A stretch of DNA of 64,000 bases from Rhodovastum sp963709085 (GCA_963709085.1 CAVPVB010000007.1:1178001-1242000); one strand, 5' to 3'; shown: positions 29,168 through 39,353, counted from the first letter of the stretch. Translations and numbers: made by a program. Notes: generated by a model not told the origin, from the sequence alone.

Positions 29168-30012
29168 GGGTTCTATTCTCCTCAATGGAAGTAGCCGGAG
29201 CTGCGGATGTTGGCGTGCAGCAGAGGCGTGCCGTCCGCGGCTTGCGGGGACGCCTTCTGGTCGAGCCGGTGTTTGAAAATCGAGGCGACGGAGGCGTAGG
29301 ACAGCACGCCGATTTCGATCGCCCGCAGGCTGATCGCCTCCGCGCGCGCCGCCTCGATGCCGCGGAACAGCCGCAGCACACCGAGGCAGGTGCGAAAGCC
29401 CTGCTCCGGATGCGGCCGGCGAGCCAGAACGGCCAGGATCAGCGCCTCGGTGTTGGGGCCGATGTCGCGCGCCTGGCGCTGGAACCGCTCCGGCGTCCAT
29501 TCGGCGTAGCGCCGGTGCGCGCTCGGCATGTGCTCGGGTTGGGTGCCGTGCCGCGGCCCGCCGTAGCGGCGCGCATGGGCGGCGACGCGCTTGCCGCGGT
29601 GGAACACTTCGATGGTGCGGGCAGTGGCGCGGGTGTCGACCTGCTCGCGGATCAGCGCATGCGGCACCGAGTAGAAGAAGCCGGCCACCTCGACGTGGTA
29701 GTCGATGCCGACGCGGGCGAGATGCCATTCGGCATACTCGTAGTCTTCATCAGGCAATGGCTGCATGAAGGGCCGCTCGATCGTCTCGAACAGCTGGCGG
29801 CGGCTTGCGCCCAGGCGGCGCATCTCGCGGCTGTTCATCCGCTCGACGGCTGCGACGATTGCGGAGTTGCATTCGGCCGGGGAGAAGAACGTGACATAGG
29901 ACCCGTTCACACCCCCCCTCCTGTCTTGGGCGTCTGACTGGGTTGGCTCCCCTGGCTGAGGCGGCGAACGGAGGGGCTTGCCTGATGGAGCGAAACGGAT
30001 TCTACGCTCCCT

Positions 30013-31525
30013 ATGCCGCGCCTGAGCATCCCGGAGCTGACCCAGTACGAACGAGCAGACCTCTCGGTGCTGCCGCGGAAGGAGCTTGAGGATCTGGCGT
30101 GGCTGTTCCGCGAAGTTGCGCGCACGCTGGCCAATCGCCTGGGTGAGGAACTCCACGACCAGTTCGCGGCCGCCGTCGAGCGACGATCCCTACCGGCGGG
30201 GTCAGAGAAACGGCAAGCCTCCGGCCAGTCAGGACCACGATGGTGGCGAAGGCCAGGACGCAGCCGCGCCGGCGGGCAAGGACAAGACACCAGCGAAGCC
30301 GCCCGGCAAGCGGCCGGGCATGCCTGGGCACTGGCGCCGGCAGCCGATCGTGGTGACCCGAGAAGTCGAGCACGTGCCGATGGTCTGCGAGGCGTGCCAG
30401 GCCGCGCTCGGCGCCGAGTGCCGGGGCCGCCACGTCAGCGCCCACCACGTCTTTGAACTCGACCGCGGCGAAATGGGTCTGCAGGTCACGGCTTCCAAGC
30501 ACAGCTACTTCGCCGCCAGTTGCGCGTGCGGCCACGAGACGATGGCCAGCCCGGGCGTGGGACTGCGCTCACAGATCGAGGGGCGCAAACGCGACCTGCA
30601 ACTGAGCGAGCGCTGCCTGGTCGGGCCGACGCTGGCGATCTTCATCGCCGCCCTCGCGTTGCGTTTCCGCCTGTCGCGGCTGAAGGTCCAGGAGTTCCTG
30701 CTGGACTGGCTGGGTCTGGAACTCGGGGCGGCGACGATCAACCGCTGCATCCACGAATTCGGCCGGGCCAGTGAGCCGGTGGTCGAGCAACTGATCGAAG
30801 AGGTGCGGGCCGCCGAGGTCGTGCATCTCGACGAAACCCCATGGTACCAACAGGGCGCCCTGCTGTGGCTGTGGGTAGCAGTGACCGTGAACACGGTCGT
30901 CTATCGCATCGGCAGCCGCCGCAAGGAAAACCTGGTCGCGCTGATCGGCCAGGCGTTCCTTGGCTGGATGGTGACCGACGGCTACATGGCCTATCGCGAT
31001 CATCCCCGGCGCCAACGCTGCCTTGCCCATCTCATCCGAAAAGGTTTGGCACTGGCCGAGGGCTATTACGGCCCCGGCTCCGCCTTCGGGCGGGACCTGG
31101 TCCGCGACCTCCGCCGCCTGATCGAACGGATCCGCGACGGCGACAACGACGCCGCCGTCAGGCGCCTGGTGGCCCGCATCAAGTGGAACTGCCAGTGCAA
31201 CGAATATGAGATCGAGCAGAAGGTTCGTGCCCTCGCGCGCGAAATCCTCAACGACTGGGAGGCGGTGATCGCCTTCGTCGCCGAACCGCTGCTGTCGCCC
31301 ACGAACAACGACGCCGAGCGGGCGCTGCGGCATGCCGTCATTGCGCGCCGCATCAGCTTCGGCACCAGAACGGACGAGGGCAGCCGGTTCTACGCCGCCG
31401 GCCTCAGCGTCATCGACACCTGCCGCAAGCGCGGCGTCGATCCCTGGACCTACGGACGCGACCTCATCGCCGCCGCGCGCAAGGGCTCATCTCTCCCCAG
31501 CATCGCCGCCAAGCTGGCCGCCTGA
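30013..31525 (+). pseudogene. IS66-like transposase, frameshifted near the N-terminus (copy 2)
   Basis: It starts at 30013 like copy 1. An extra A near 30150 (GAGGAACTCC against GAGGACTCC) shifts the frame after LANRLGE. From there on the other frame is intact to the stop at 31525, including VVHLDETPWYQQG (first Asp), VTDGYMAYRDHPRRQ and PTNNDAERALRHAVIARRIS. The two copies carry different single-base lesions, so they decayed separately. Confidence 0.88.
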
Positions 31526-31539
31526 AACGGCAGAAGCGG

Positions 31540-31707
31540 CTACTCGCCCGAAGGCGGACTGGTCGTAGAGCCCTCGCCCAGGCGATCCGCAAGCGAATGC
31601 GCCAATTCGTGAAACTGCCATGCCAACTCTTCAAGCTCCTGCCGAGACAGTGCCGAAAGCTGGGCTCGTTCGGGATCGGTCAGATCCGGGATGCTTGAGT
31701 GTGGCAT
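31540..31707 (-). CDS. 55-residue homologue of the IS66-like transposase N-terminus (copy 2)
   Basis: Same ORF as at 26368-26535, converging on the transposase gene with 14 bp between the stops. It ends in STTSPPSGE where the full transposase continues STTSSRPPSSDDP. Confidence 0.6.
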   Translation of the reverse strand: MPHSSIPDLTDPERAQLSALSRQELEELAWQFHELAHSLADRLGEGSTTSPPSGE

Positions 31708-31784
31708 ACAGACCGTAGACGCTGCTTCGCCCCGCTACGCAAGACCCCTTGTTGGCTTCACAGCCGACACCCCACCCGCCAAAC

Positions 31785-33231
31785 CTACGGCATTCACACA
31801 TTTAACTGTGTTGTTGCGATGAAAAAACCTGCGGCCATGGCAGCGAACTGGGTCCAGCCGGCGCGCATGGTTTTGGGACCGGGCGGCTTGTAATAGCAGT
31901 TCCATCCGCCGAGGCGGGCGATGATCCAGGCGAGCCAGGCGAGCGAGTGGCGCGGATGAGGGTTTTGCTGACGCAGGGTTCTGCCTTCGAGAGTTGCGCC
32001 AATGGCTTCGGCGGCCGGCAGCAGGGCCGCATCGATGACATCGGTCGCGGGTCGCGGGCTGCCATCACGGGCGTTGACCAGTTGCATTGTACGGATTGCC
32101 GCGGCAAGACCGACCAGAGCCAGCTTGAACAGCCGCCCGGCCTCATGCATTTGGGTTTCCTCTAGGCGTATACCGTCGCTTTTCAATGCACGAAAGATTT
32201 CTTCAATCCGCCAACGCAACCGATAGAGGCGCACGATGTCCTGCGCCTCGGCAGCGCTGGTGACATTCAGCGTGGTCAACAGCCGCCACAGCAGCGGCTG
32301 TGCATCAGCCGGAGCATTGATCTCTCGCGCCTCGACCATATACAGCGTCAGGCTGCGGCGGGTCCGAGCGATCACCGCCATGACGTGGACGCGAGATCAC
32401 GACCGGCCCGGCGCGCAGCACAACGGTGGCGATCCGGCCGCGCCCGCCGGCCCGGGATGGAGCCACACGAACCTCGGTTCGTGCCAACTCCGGCCATGCG
32501 GCGGGCGCCGCGAACAGGCGCGCTCCGTCGTCGAGCGCGCGGTCCTGCGCTGCTCGCACAATCAGATCGACCCCTGCCGGGCATCGTGCGAAGCTTGCAT
32601 AGATATCGCCCTCGCGATCGGCCACGACCACCACCGAGGCGGCGTCGGCTAAACACGCAGCCGCACACTCTGCCCCTTCCAACCAGCGGACGCTCTCCTT
32701 GTCTTCCAACGCGCGGGCGTGGGTCGGGGCGATTTCATCCGTTCGGGTCCAAATCCTGGCGCCGACCAGACCGAGAACGGCCTCTGTCTCGCTGTCAATG
32801 GCGATCAGTGGATGGATGAAAAACCCGGCGGAAACGCCGTCTCCTGCCGGCCCCAGACCACGTCGCCGCTCCTCGCGGCCGGCGAAATTGATCTCGGTCG
32901 TATCCTGCGCCACGACAATCCGCCGTCCGGCGCAGGCGGCGACGGTGCGGCTCGCCAGCGTCTGCACGATCTCGACCGTTGTGACGGAGGGTGCCGCCAA
33001 AAACCGATGGATCGCCATCTCGCCAGCCCGATCACCGCCAAGCTTGCGGACGACCAGCGACCCGGTCTCCGTCACCCGCTCGATCAGCGTGGTGCCCATC
33101 GCCGCACGACGGGCATCTCCAAAATAACCAAGCTCCCCTCCCTTTTGCCTCACACAGTCTCCTGATCCACAGAATACGTCATAGATTCAGAGAGTTGTCC
33201 GCTATACAAGCAAAATGTGTGAATGCCGTAG
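31785..33231 (-). mobile_element. IS4-superfamily element with 19-bp perfect inverted ends
   Basis: Its ends are CTACGGCATTCACACATTT and the exact complement. It is flanked by the 9-bp duplication CCGCCAAAC (31776-31784 and 33232-33240). It lies inside IS66-like copy 2. Confidence 0.95.
31794..33153 (-). pseudogene. IS4-superfamily transposase, one frameshift
   Basis: The N-terminal part (ELGYFGDARRAAMGTTLIER) has the Tn5-like DNA-binding layout. VVAQDTTEINFAG carries the first Asp and VVVVADREGDIYASF the second. Near 32385 the frame shifts by one base between VVISRPRHG and VMAVIARTRRSLTLYMVEA. The C-terminal frame then holds YRLRWRIEEIFRALK, the Tyr-Arg-Glu-Lys signature. Its ends are perfect, so it may be a recent casualty or a sequencing slip. 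Confidence 0.85.
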
Positions 33232-34215
33232 CCGCCAAACGCCCCGATTTGAAATGGCGAGGGGGGAGTGTGAACGGTTGCATGACATTCCGCAGGCGGC
33301 CGAGGATGTAGTACTGGGCGAAACGCACACCCGCTTCAACAGCAGCCTTGTCTTTTGGCTTTCGTGGGCGTGCCGGGAGAATGCCGACGTGGTAGTGCGT
33401 CGCCAGCTTGCCGTAGGTGCGGTTTATTTCTGGATCATAGAACGAGGCCTTGTTGACGCCGCTGCGGAGATTATCCGGGACCAGCAGCCGGGGCGCCGCG
33501 CCCCAGAACCGGAACATCCGCACATGCGCGCCGATCCAGTCCGGCAGGCTCTGTGTCCAGGTCGCCTCCGCGTAGGTCAGGTTCGACGCACCCAGCACGG
33601 CGACAAAGATCTCCGCCATGCGCACTTCGCCGGTGAGCGGGTCGGTGATCGGCACCTTCTTGCCGGAATAGTCGACGAACGCCTTGTGCCCGGCGACGTG
33701 GGTCTGGCGCATGGTCGGCGACAGACGCCGTTCGAACTCCCGGTAAAGCTCGCAGAACCGGCTGTAGGCATACCCCTGCGGATGGACTGCGTTGTATTCC
33801 TCCCACAGAATCAAGAGGCTGACCCCGGGCCGCTTCATCTCCCGCACCAGCGCCGCCCAGTCGGGTTCGGGATGGCGCCGGGCGCCCGGCTTGCAACTCG
33901 GCGCCGGGAACAGCAGCAACTCCAGCGCCTCGTCCGTCAGATCCGCCGGCAGCGGCCAGCCAAGCCCGGCCGTGGTTGCTCGGGTCAGGTAGTCCTGCAC
34001 GGTGCTGCGGCCGACGCCGACCTCCCGGGCAATGACCCGGGCGCTCGCGCGCACCCCGAAATGCAGCTGCAGAACCTGTCGTATCCGCCGCATGGTCAGT
34101 CTCTCCGTCGCCATCCCATCCCTCCATCGGTTGCGATGGTGGATTGGATGCCAGGTGAACACTGACCTGCGAGACGATCTCCTCCCCCGGATGCCCCCTC
34201 CAGGGGGTGGCCGGG

Positions 34216-34308
34216 ATCAGATTGGAATGGTGGCCGCTTTCAAATCGGAACGGGGGCCGCCATCAGGTCGGAATGGTGGCCGCGATGAAATCGGAATACC
34301 TGGCCGCC
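34216..34308 (-). repeat. IS21 #1 terminal repeat array
   Basis: Four imperfect direct repeats of about 23 bp, core ATCGGAATGGTGGCCGC. Multiple short repeats at the ends are typical of IS21 and bind IstA. This marks the upstream end of IS21 #1. Confidence 0.8.
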
Positions 34309-34342
34309 TTGTGTTGGAATCCGCATCGACAACCCAACGCGG

Positions 34343-35452
34343 GTGGAGGATATATGGGCGCAGGCGTGCCCGCACTGCGCGGCGGACGTGTCTGGGGTGG
34401 AGCAGGCTGCGGCGGAAACCTACGACCACGTCGAGATTCCACTGGCCCCGGCCGAAGTGACGCGGGTGGTGCTGCGCGGGGGGGTGTGCCCGTGCTGCAG
34501 CAAAATGTTCAAAGCGGCCCCGCCGCCGGACAAGGCGCCGGGTTCGCCGTATGGTCCCAACCTGCGAGCGGCGGTCTTGTATCTGCGGCACGCCGATGCG
34601 GTGTCGTATGAGCGGCTGGCGGCGCTGCTGGAGACGCAGTTCGGTACGAAGTTGAGCGAGGGCGCGCTGGCATCGATCCTGGCCGCCGCTGCTCCGGCTT
34701 TCGCCGTGCAGTTCGGGACGATCCGTCAGCGTCTGTTGGCGGGATCGGTGATCTGCTCGGACGAGACCGGCTTTCGGGTCGGCAAGCGGAACAACTGGAT
34801 CTGGGTGTTTCAGCACGCCGACTGCTGCTGCTTCGTCTCCGCGCCGACCCGCGGCAAGGTCGTGGTCGCCGAATTCCTTGGCGGCGTGCGGCCGCTGGTC
34901 TGGGTATCCGACCGCCTGAAGGCACAGACTGGATGGGCCGAGAAGCACCAGGCGTGTCTCGCCCATCTCCTGCGCGATGCCCAGTATGCGCTGGATTGCG
35001 GTGATGTCGTGCTGGCGGCGCGGGTGATGTCGCTGCTGCGCCGTTCCATTCGCATCTGGCGCTACCGCGAGCGCCTGGAGCGGCGGTTTGGCCCTGGGGT
35101 GCTCATTGCGTTCTTCTGGCGCCACTTCATCGAACTCGATGCGTTGCTGGCGGCGCCGATCGTCGGCAACCAGGCCGGTGAGAAGCTCCGCCGAAGCCTG
35201 CTCAGAGACCAGGACAAGCTGTTCGTGTTTCTCGCCGAGCAGGACGTGCCGCCGACCAACAACAGCTCGGAGCAGGCGCTGCGCTGGAGTGCCGTTTTCC
35301 GTAAGGTCACCAACTGCTTCCGCTCCTTGTGGGGGGCCAAGCTGCACGCCGATGTGCGTTCGGTTATCGAAACGGCGCGGCGGCGAGGGATCGGCGCCTT
35401 GGAAGCCATCCGTCTCACCCTCCAGGGACTTCCTCTTCCCATTCCAGCGTAG
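34343..35452 (+). pseudogene. tnpC: IS66 tnpC, N-terminally truncated (copy b)
   Basis: A 369-residue frame remains of a roughly 500-residue protein. It has the zinc ribbon (CPHCAADVSG...VCPCCSKMF), SVICSDETGFRVGKRNNW with the first catalytic Asp, and TNNSSEQALRWSAVFRKVTN at the end. Its 5' part is replaced by the end of IS21 #1 at about 34310. It has no tnpA or tnpB neighbours. Confidence 0.82.
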
Positions 35453-35638
35453 TTCCCGCGTCGGAGCGCTTTGACACCGTGCCTGCCAGACCTCGCGCGT
35501 TCCCGCGACGCGCCGTCGCGTCCGCCCGTATCGTCATTCCATGGCCGATGGGCTGAGCAAATACAATTCGACCGCTTGGAATGTCGAACGTGTGGGTATA
35601 TCGAAGATCGCGCTGCAAAGCCTTGGTAGAAGGAATCA

Positions 35639-35860
35639 TTGCTCGTGCCCGCACACAAGTCCGAACCGCCCCACGACGATCCCGCTGAGTCGCAGCGCTT
35701 CATCGATATGGCGCACGAAGTCGGAGCGGACGAAAGCCCGGAGGCGTTTGATCGAGCGTTTGAGAAGGTCATTGCTCGGCAGTCCCCGCCGAGCCAGCAC
35801 CCGCAGCCCGCGCCGCCCGAAGCCAGTAAGGTCCGTCATCACCCAAGTCGATCTCGTTGA
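35639..35860 (+). CDS. Small conserved hypothetical protein, possibly 3' truncated
   Basis: From TTG at 35639 (GTG at 35645 also possible) it reads VPAHKSEPPHDDPAESQRFI, then HEVGADESPEAFDRAFEKVI. This resembles small proteins often seen in Rhizobiales and relatives whose core is RFIE-AREVGA-E-EE-FDRAF. The stop lies right at the IS5 junction (35858-35861), so the native tail may have been lost. Function unknown. Confidence 0.6.
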   Translation: MLVPAHKSEPPHDDPAESQRFIDMAHEVGADESPEAFDRAFEKVIARQSPPSQHPQPAPPEASKVRHHPSRSR

Positions 35861-36919
35861 GAGCCTGTTTGACCAGAATCATCCGTCGTGCCTTGATCTC
35901 TCACAGTCGGTTTTGGAGGGGAGTGGTCGTCAATCTTCCCGTGGTTGGCCTGACGGAAAACCGTCAGGATTTGTGAAGTGCCTTGCCTTTTGAGCAGTTT
36001 GCAGGCGGCGTTGGCATGTGCTGAAGGTTGCGCAGGGCGGGTAGGAACGGCTTCCAACACGGGCTCCCAGTAGGGACGTGCGATGTGGACGGCGGAACAG
36101 CGTGAGCGGTACAAGGATGACGGTCGGCGCTACCCGAGCGATCTGACAGATGCCGAGTGGGCGACGATTGCTGCCGTTTTTTCAATTTATGCGACCCTGA
36201 CGGCCGATCTGCGGGAAATGGTCAACGCCTGTTTCTACCTTGAGAAGACCGGCTGCGGGTGGCGCTATCTCCCCAAGGACTTTGGCCCGTGGCAGACCGT
36301 CCGGACTTGGTATGACCGGTTTCGCGCCGATGGCATCTGGGCCGATATCGCGGGGTTGTTGATACGTGGCGTCCGCCAACGGTGCGGCAGGCCGGCGGAG
36401 CCGGAGACGGTGATCCTCAACTCGCAGAGCGTGGTGTCCGGTCCCCAGGCGGGCGAGCGGGGCGTGGACGGCAACAAGCGGATCAAGGGCATCAAGCGGC
36501 ACGTGCTGGCCGGCTCGCTCGGCTTCGTGTTGGCCGTGCTGGTCACGGCTGCCAATGTCCATGATAGCACGGTGGCGCCGCCGCTTCTTGACCGGGCCGC
36601 CGAGGCCGGCTGGGCGCCAAAGCGCGTAAAGGTTGACGCAGCCTATGTTGGTCCGCGGGTGGCGGCGGCGGCTGAGCGACACGGCATGGAGGTCCAGATT
36701 TCATCCAGGGAGGCCGGCATCCCCGGCTGCAAGCCGCTGCCAGTGCGCTGGCGCATCGAGGCGACTTTCGGCACCTTGACCAATCGTTACCGCCGCCTGA
36801 CTCGTAATTTGGAACAAAGTCCAGCCGCCGCAGAAGATGCGGTCGAGATTGCCAATGTCCACCGCGTCCTTCGCGCCTACTGCCGCGAAAAAGCGTCTAT
36901 GGGATAGTCAAACAGGCTC
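35861..36919 (+). mobile_element. IS5-family element, copy 2 (structurally complete)
   Basis: Its ends are GAGCCTGTTTGACCAGAATC and the inverted GTCAAACAGGCTC. TGA is repeated on both sides (35858-35860 and 36920-36922). 1,059 bp, with no insertion inside. Confidence 0.92.
36083..36907 (+). CDS. IS5-family transposase, full length but catalytic Asp replaced by Asn
   Basis: 274 residues, MWTAEQRERYKDDGRRYPSD to REKASMG, with no stop or frameshift. The motif expected as VILDSQSV reads VILNSQSV, so the first acidic residue of the DDE triad is lost. Copy 1 shares this. Copy 3 at 52224 has VILDLQSV instead. The other catalytic parts, KVDAAYVG and WRIEATFGTLTNRYRRL, are intact. If the Asp is truly catalytic here, this copy moved only with help from another transposase. 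Confidence 0.88.
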   Translation: MWTAEQRERYKDDGRRYPSDLTDAEWATIAAVFSIYATLTADLREMVNACFYLEKTGCGWRYLPKDFGPWQTVRTWYDRFRADGIWADIAGLLIRGVRQRCGRPAEPETVILNSQSVVSGPQAGERGVDGNKRIKGIKRHVLAGSLGFVLAVLVTAANVHDSTVAPPLLDRAAEAGWAPKRVKVDAAYVGPRVAAAAERHGMEVQISSREAGIPGCKPLPVRWRIEATFGTLTNRYRRLTRNLEQSPAAAEDAVEIANVHRVLRAYCREKASMG

Positions 36920-37122
36920 TGAAGCATGGCACCGAGCAGCCGCTCGGAGGTAGTGACTTGCAAAGAACGGGCATAATGGATTGGATGGATAGCTATAGCG
37001 GCGGTAGCCGGCGCCGTACGGAAAGCAGCGCGGCTGGCGGCGGCATAGCCGCGCGCGGCGTCCGCCTCCTGGCCCAACGCCGCCGGAATGCCGCCCGCCG
37101 CGCCAAGCACGATGTCGTCCAT
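36920..37122 (-). pseudogene. Truncated ORF of unknown function next to the toxin module
   Basis: It starts MDDIVLGAAGGIPAALGQEA with GGGGGAGGG just before the ATG. About 67 codons remain, Ala-rich, before IS5 copy 2 removes the rest. It lies on the same strand downstream of the immunity and toxin genes and may have been part of that locus. Confidence 0.5.
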
Positions 37123-37299
37123 CCCTCCCCCGCTGCCCTGCCCGGAGTAGGTTGAAGATACGTGTTTATGCCGCGTGCCGGATTATGCCGCGCAGGGCGT
37201 CCCATTGCAGCAGGACGCCCCCTTTTGTCGTGATGGGGTCACCGCACGGTTTGTTCAAAACTGCACGCTAAGCCCAGACCCATCGGCACAGGCTGTCGG

Positions 37300-38007
37300 T
37301 CAATTTAGGAAGCCGACCTTCCGTTCCGCAAATCCGTCCGGGGTACGGTAGCGCTCGACCCGCTTCCCTCCCTGCCTGTTGGCGGGGTCAGAGAATTCTA
37401 CTCCCGAGCATCCGGCTAGCAGCACACGATAAGCCAACACATCCTTAACCAGCACACGACTTGGGATTTCGGCGACACGGAATATATCGGTGTGGGGGCG
37501 TAGATCATCGAGCAGGATGAAACGCCGGATGTTTTCAGGCCTCTTGAACCGCTGTCCAGTGATGCGATTGGTATATTCTTCCACCCGACATTCGGAACGC
37601 TCTAGGTCGATAGCCGGCTGCCGCGGCAGAACACGCATGAGATGGTAGTCTTGAGCATGAGCTTGCGCACCGCCGCGGACCAACTCAACGGGAATGAACT
37701 GAACGATATCTCCCGACTGCGCCATCGCGTCCTTCAGGCGCCGGGACACAATCGTGTAGCTGTCGTAATAGAAAAAATCCGGCGCGACGTCTTCTGGCAT
37801 TGCCAGGCGCAGCGTCGGAAAGTCTGTTGGGAGCGGCACATCATCGCTGGTCAATACTATTAATGAGTCGCGCAGGACGCACTCGGCCAATAAAAATTCC
37901 CTGGTGTTCAGCAAACCAAGCCGGTCATCGCGCAGAAGCGCTTGGCTGAAAGCCCAAGAGACATCAGGATCACTTTTCATGAACCACAATACCGGTATAT
38001 TCATCAA
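37300..38007 (-). CDS. Imm11-like (DUF1629) immunity protein
   Basis: 235 residues, starting MMNIPVLWFMKSDPDVSWAF. The segment RLAMPEDVAPDFFYYDSYTI and the later FRVAEIPSRVLVKDVLAYR match the Imm11/DUF1629 pattern as I remember it. Such proteins neutralise polymorphic toxins encoded next door. It starts 18 bp after the AHH toxin stop on the same strand, the usual toxin-immunity order. It appears complete. Confidence 0.72.
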   Translation of the reverse strand: MMNIPVLWFMKSDPDVSWAFSQALLRDDRLGLLNTREFLLAECVLRDSLIVLTSDDVPLPTDFPTLRLAMPEDVAPDFFYYDSYTIVSRRLKDAMAQSGDIVQFIPVELVRGGAQAHAQDYHLMRVLPRQPAIDLERSECRVEEYTNRITGQRFKRPENIRRFILLDDLRPHTDIFRVAEIPSRVLVKDVLAYRVLLAGCSGVEFSDPANRQGGKRVERYRTPDGFAERKVGFLN

Positions 38008-38025
38008 GATATTCCCAAGTTGTTC

Positions 38026-39120
38026 TCAGGCGCCGGCGTCCGGGTTCGCTGGAAAGTTCTCTGTCAGACGATCGAGTTCAAGCATTTTCTGCCGTAGATC
38101 GTCTTGCATTTTCTCAAATCCCTTACGGACCGCTTGATCATAGGCATCGGTTCCAGGGGTTAATCCATCGTTGAGGAGATTGGTTCGAAGCTCGTTCAGA
38201 CCAGCAAGAGCGTCATCATTCCAGTTTCGATGTCCACTATTATGCACCGGACGATGAATCCCCGTTGCACCAAGCTTTTCTTGTGCTTCCGGCGAGGCCG
38301 GCAAAGGGGCCACATTGCCTGCATCATCGGTTCGCCAGCCTGCCCGAATTGCGGCTGCCAGCAGATCAGGTGCCCGCCGCGTCGCCGCGACGTTGATCAG
38401 GTGGTGAGCACGCCACTCAGCTTCCTGAAGGGCCTGGGTTACCTTCGGATCAGCGGCCCTGGCAGCGTCTCGTGCCCGTCGTGAGTTCGTCCTCGCCCCG
38501 CCCTGCAGCCCCTCGTTGCGGTCCTGATGAAGGACTGTTGCGCCCCGTTCTTCCGCCGCGCGCCCCGGAAGCACGTTGGATTGTGGGGGCGCCGGAGTGA
38601 ACCCCGGCAGCGGCGGTGTGGGCGGGCTTGGCGTGAAGCCGCCTTCTCCGGGCTTGGTCTTGCTCTCGACCGGCGGCACCAGCCCCGGCGGCGCCGGCGT
38701 TGGCGATGGGGGAACGAACCCTTTACCCGCACCTGTTCCAGGTCCGAGCGGCACCTGCGGCAGCGGATCGTCCGAAATCTGCGACGGACGGAGCAAAATG
38801 CCGAGGAACATGAGCGGCGCGATGGCTCCTGCACCCAGCAATCCGGCCAAGCCGCCCGCCCCCGCTTCGCCCAGCTCCGCCAAGGCACCCGGCATCGCGG
38901 CGGCAGAGGCGGTAATGCCAAGTCCGGCAGCTTGCATTGCCCTCGGCGAGGGCGCGCGGGAAGGCGATTGCGACCCGCGCGGCACCATCGTCGCCGGAAC
39001 CTTTATCCAGCCCGGATGCCGGGCCATCCATTCCGTCGGCAAAGGGTCACCATGCGGGACAAACAGGAACGGTGCGTCCAGGTCGTCCCGATTGGTTGCC
39101 TCTGATCGCTCGTCAGCCAA
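38026..39120 (-). CDS. Polymorphic toxin with C-terminal AHH nuclease domain
   Basis: About 364 residues from a TTG at 39120 (AGGGG upstream); a GTG at 39147 is also possible but lies in the IS21 end. The N-terminal domain (FLFVPHGDPLPTEWMARHPG) is of unknown function. A hydrophobic stretch (AGAGGLAGLLGAGAIAPLMF) is followed by a long Pro-rich linker. The C-terminal domain has WRAHHLI, IHRPVHNSGHRNWNDD and further His/Asn typical of AHH nucleases of the HNH/EndoVII group. Such toxins are commonly delivered by type VI secretion. The IS21 end abuts the 5' side, so an upstream secretion partner may be gone. Confidence 0.78.
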   Translation of the reverse strand: MADERSEATNRDDLDAPFLFVPHGDPLPTEWMARHPGWIKVPATMVPRGSQSPSRAPSPRAMQAAGLGITASAAAMPGALAELGEAGAGGLAGLLGAGAIAPLMFLGILLRPSQISDDPLPQVPLGPGTGAGKGFVPPSPTPAPPGLVPPVESKTKPGEGGFTPSPPTPPLPGFTPAPPQSNVLPGRAAEERGATVLHQDRNEGLQGGARTNSRRARDAARAADPKVTQALQEAEWRAHHLINVAATRRAPDLLAAAIRAGWRTDDAGNVAPLPASPEAQEKLGATGIHRPVHNSGHRNWNDDALAGLNELRTNLLNDGLTPGTDAYDQAVRKGFEKMQDDLRQKMLELDRLTENFPANPDAGA

Positions 39121-39149
39121 CGCAGAACCCCTACGAATGTACAGCACGG

Positions 39150-39256
39150 AGGAAAGCGGCAGTGGATCACGCTCGAAACCGGCACCCTGTCACGTTTCAA
39201 ACCGGCACCCCATCACGCTCGAAAGCGGCAGTGGATCACGCAGCAAACCGGCACCT
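39150..39256 (+). repeat. IS21 #2 left terminal repeat array
   Basis: Four imperfect copies of about 22-26 bp with core TCACGCTCGAAACCGGCA. The same unit in inverse orientation closes the element at 44443-44545. Confidence 0.8.
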
Positions 39257-39353
39257 CCGGACGGGGTGAGTCGGCACCGGCTTCAGGGCGTGGGTCTCTC
39301 CTGGCAGGCGAGTAATCGCGAGTAACGTCGCTCCCTTTTGCCGGGAGTGGCGG

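Larger units (their letters stand above)
29897..33283 (+). mobile_element. IS66-like element with extended inverted ends, copy 2 (hosting an IS4-type element)
   Basis: Its ends are GTTCACACCCCCCC (from 29905) and GGGGGGAGTGTGAAC (to 33275). It lies in istA; GACA/TGACAT is repeated outside, so the duplication is blurred. It contains a separate IS4-type element at 31785-33231. Confidence 0.78.
29182..34114 (-). pseudogene. istA: IS21 integrase istA, interrupted (IS21 #1)
   Basis: It starts MATERLTMRRIRQVLQLHFG at 34114, with an HTH (ARVIAREVGVGRSTVQDYL) and a DDE core including AFVDYSGKKVPITD, YAEATWTQSLPDWIGAH and KDKAAVEAGVRFAQYYILGR. An IS66-like element (about 29897-33283) is inserted after GRLRNV. 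The gene resumes with TFFSPAECNSAIVAAVERMN and ends RSSGYFH at 29182, 15 bp before istB. Joined, it would be a normal-length IstA. Confidence 0.88.
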
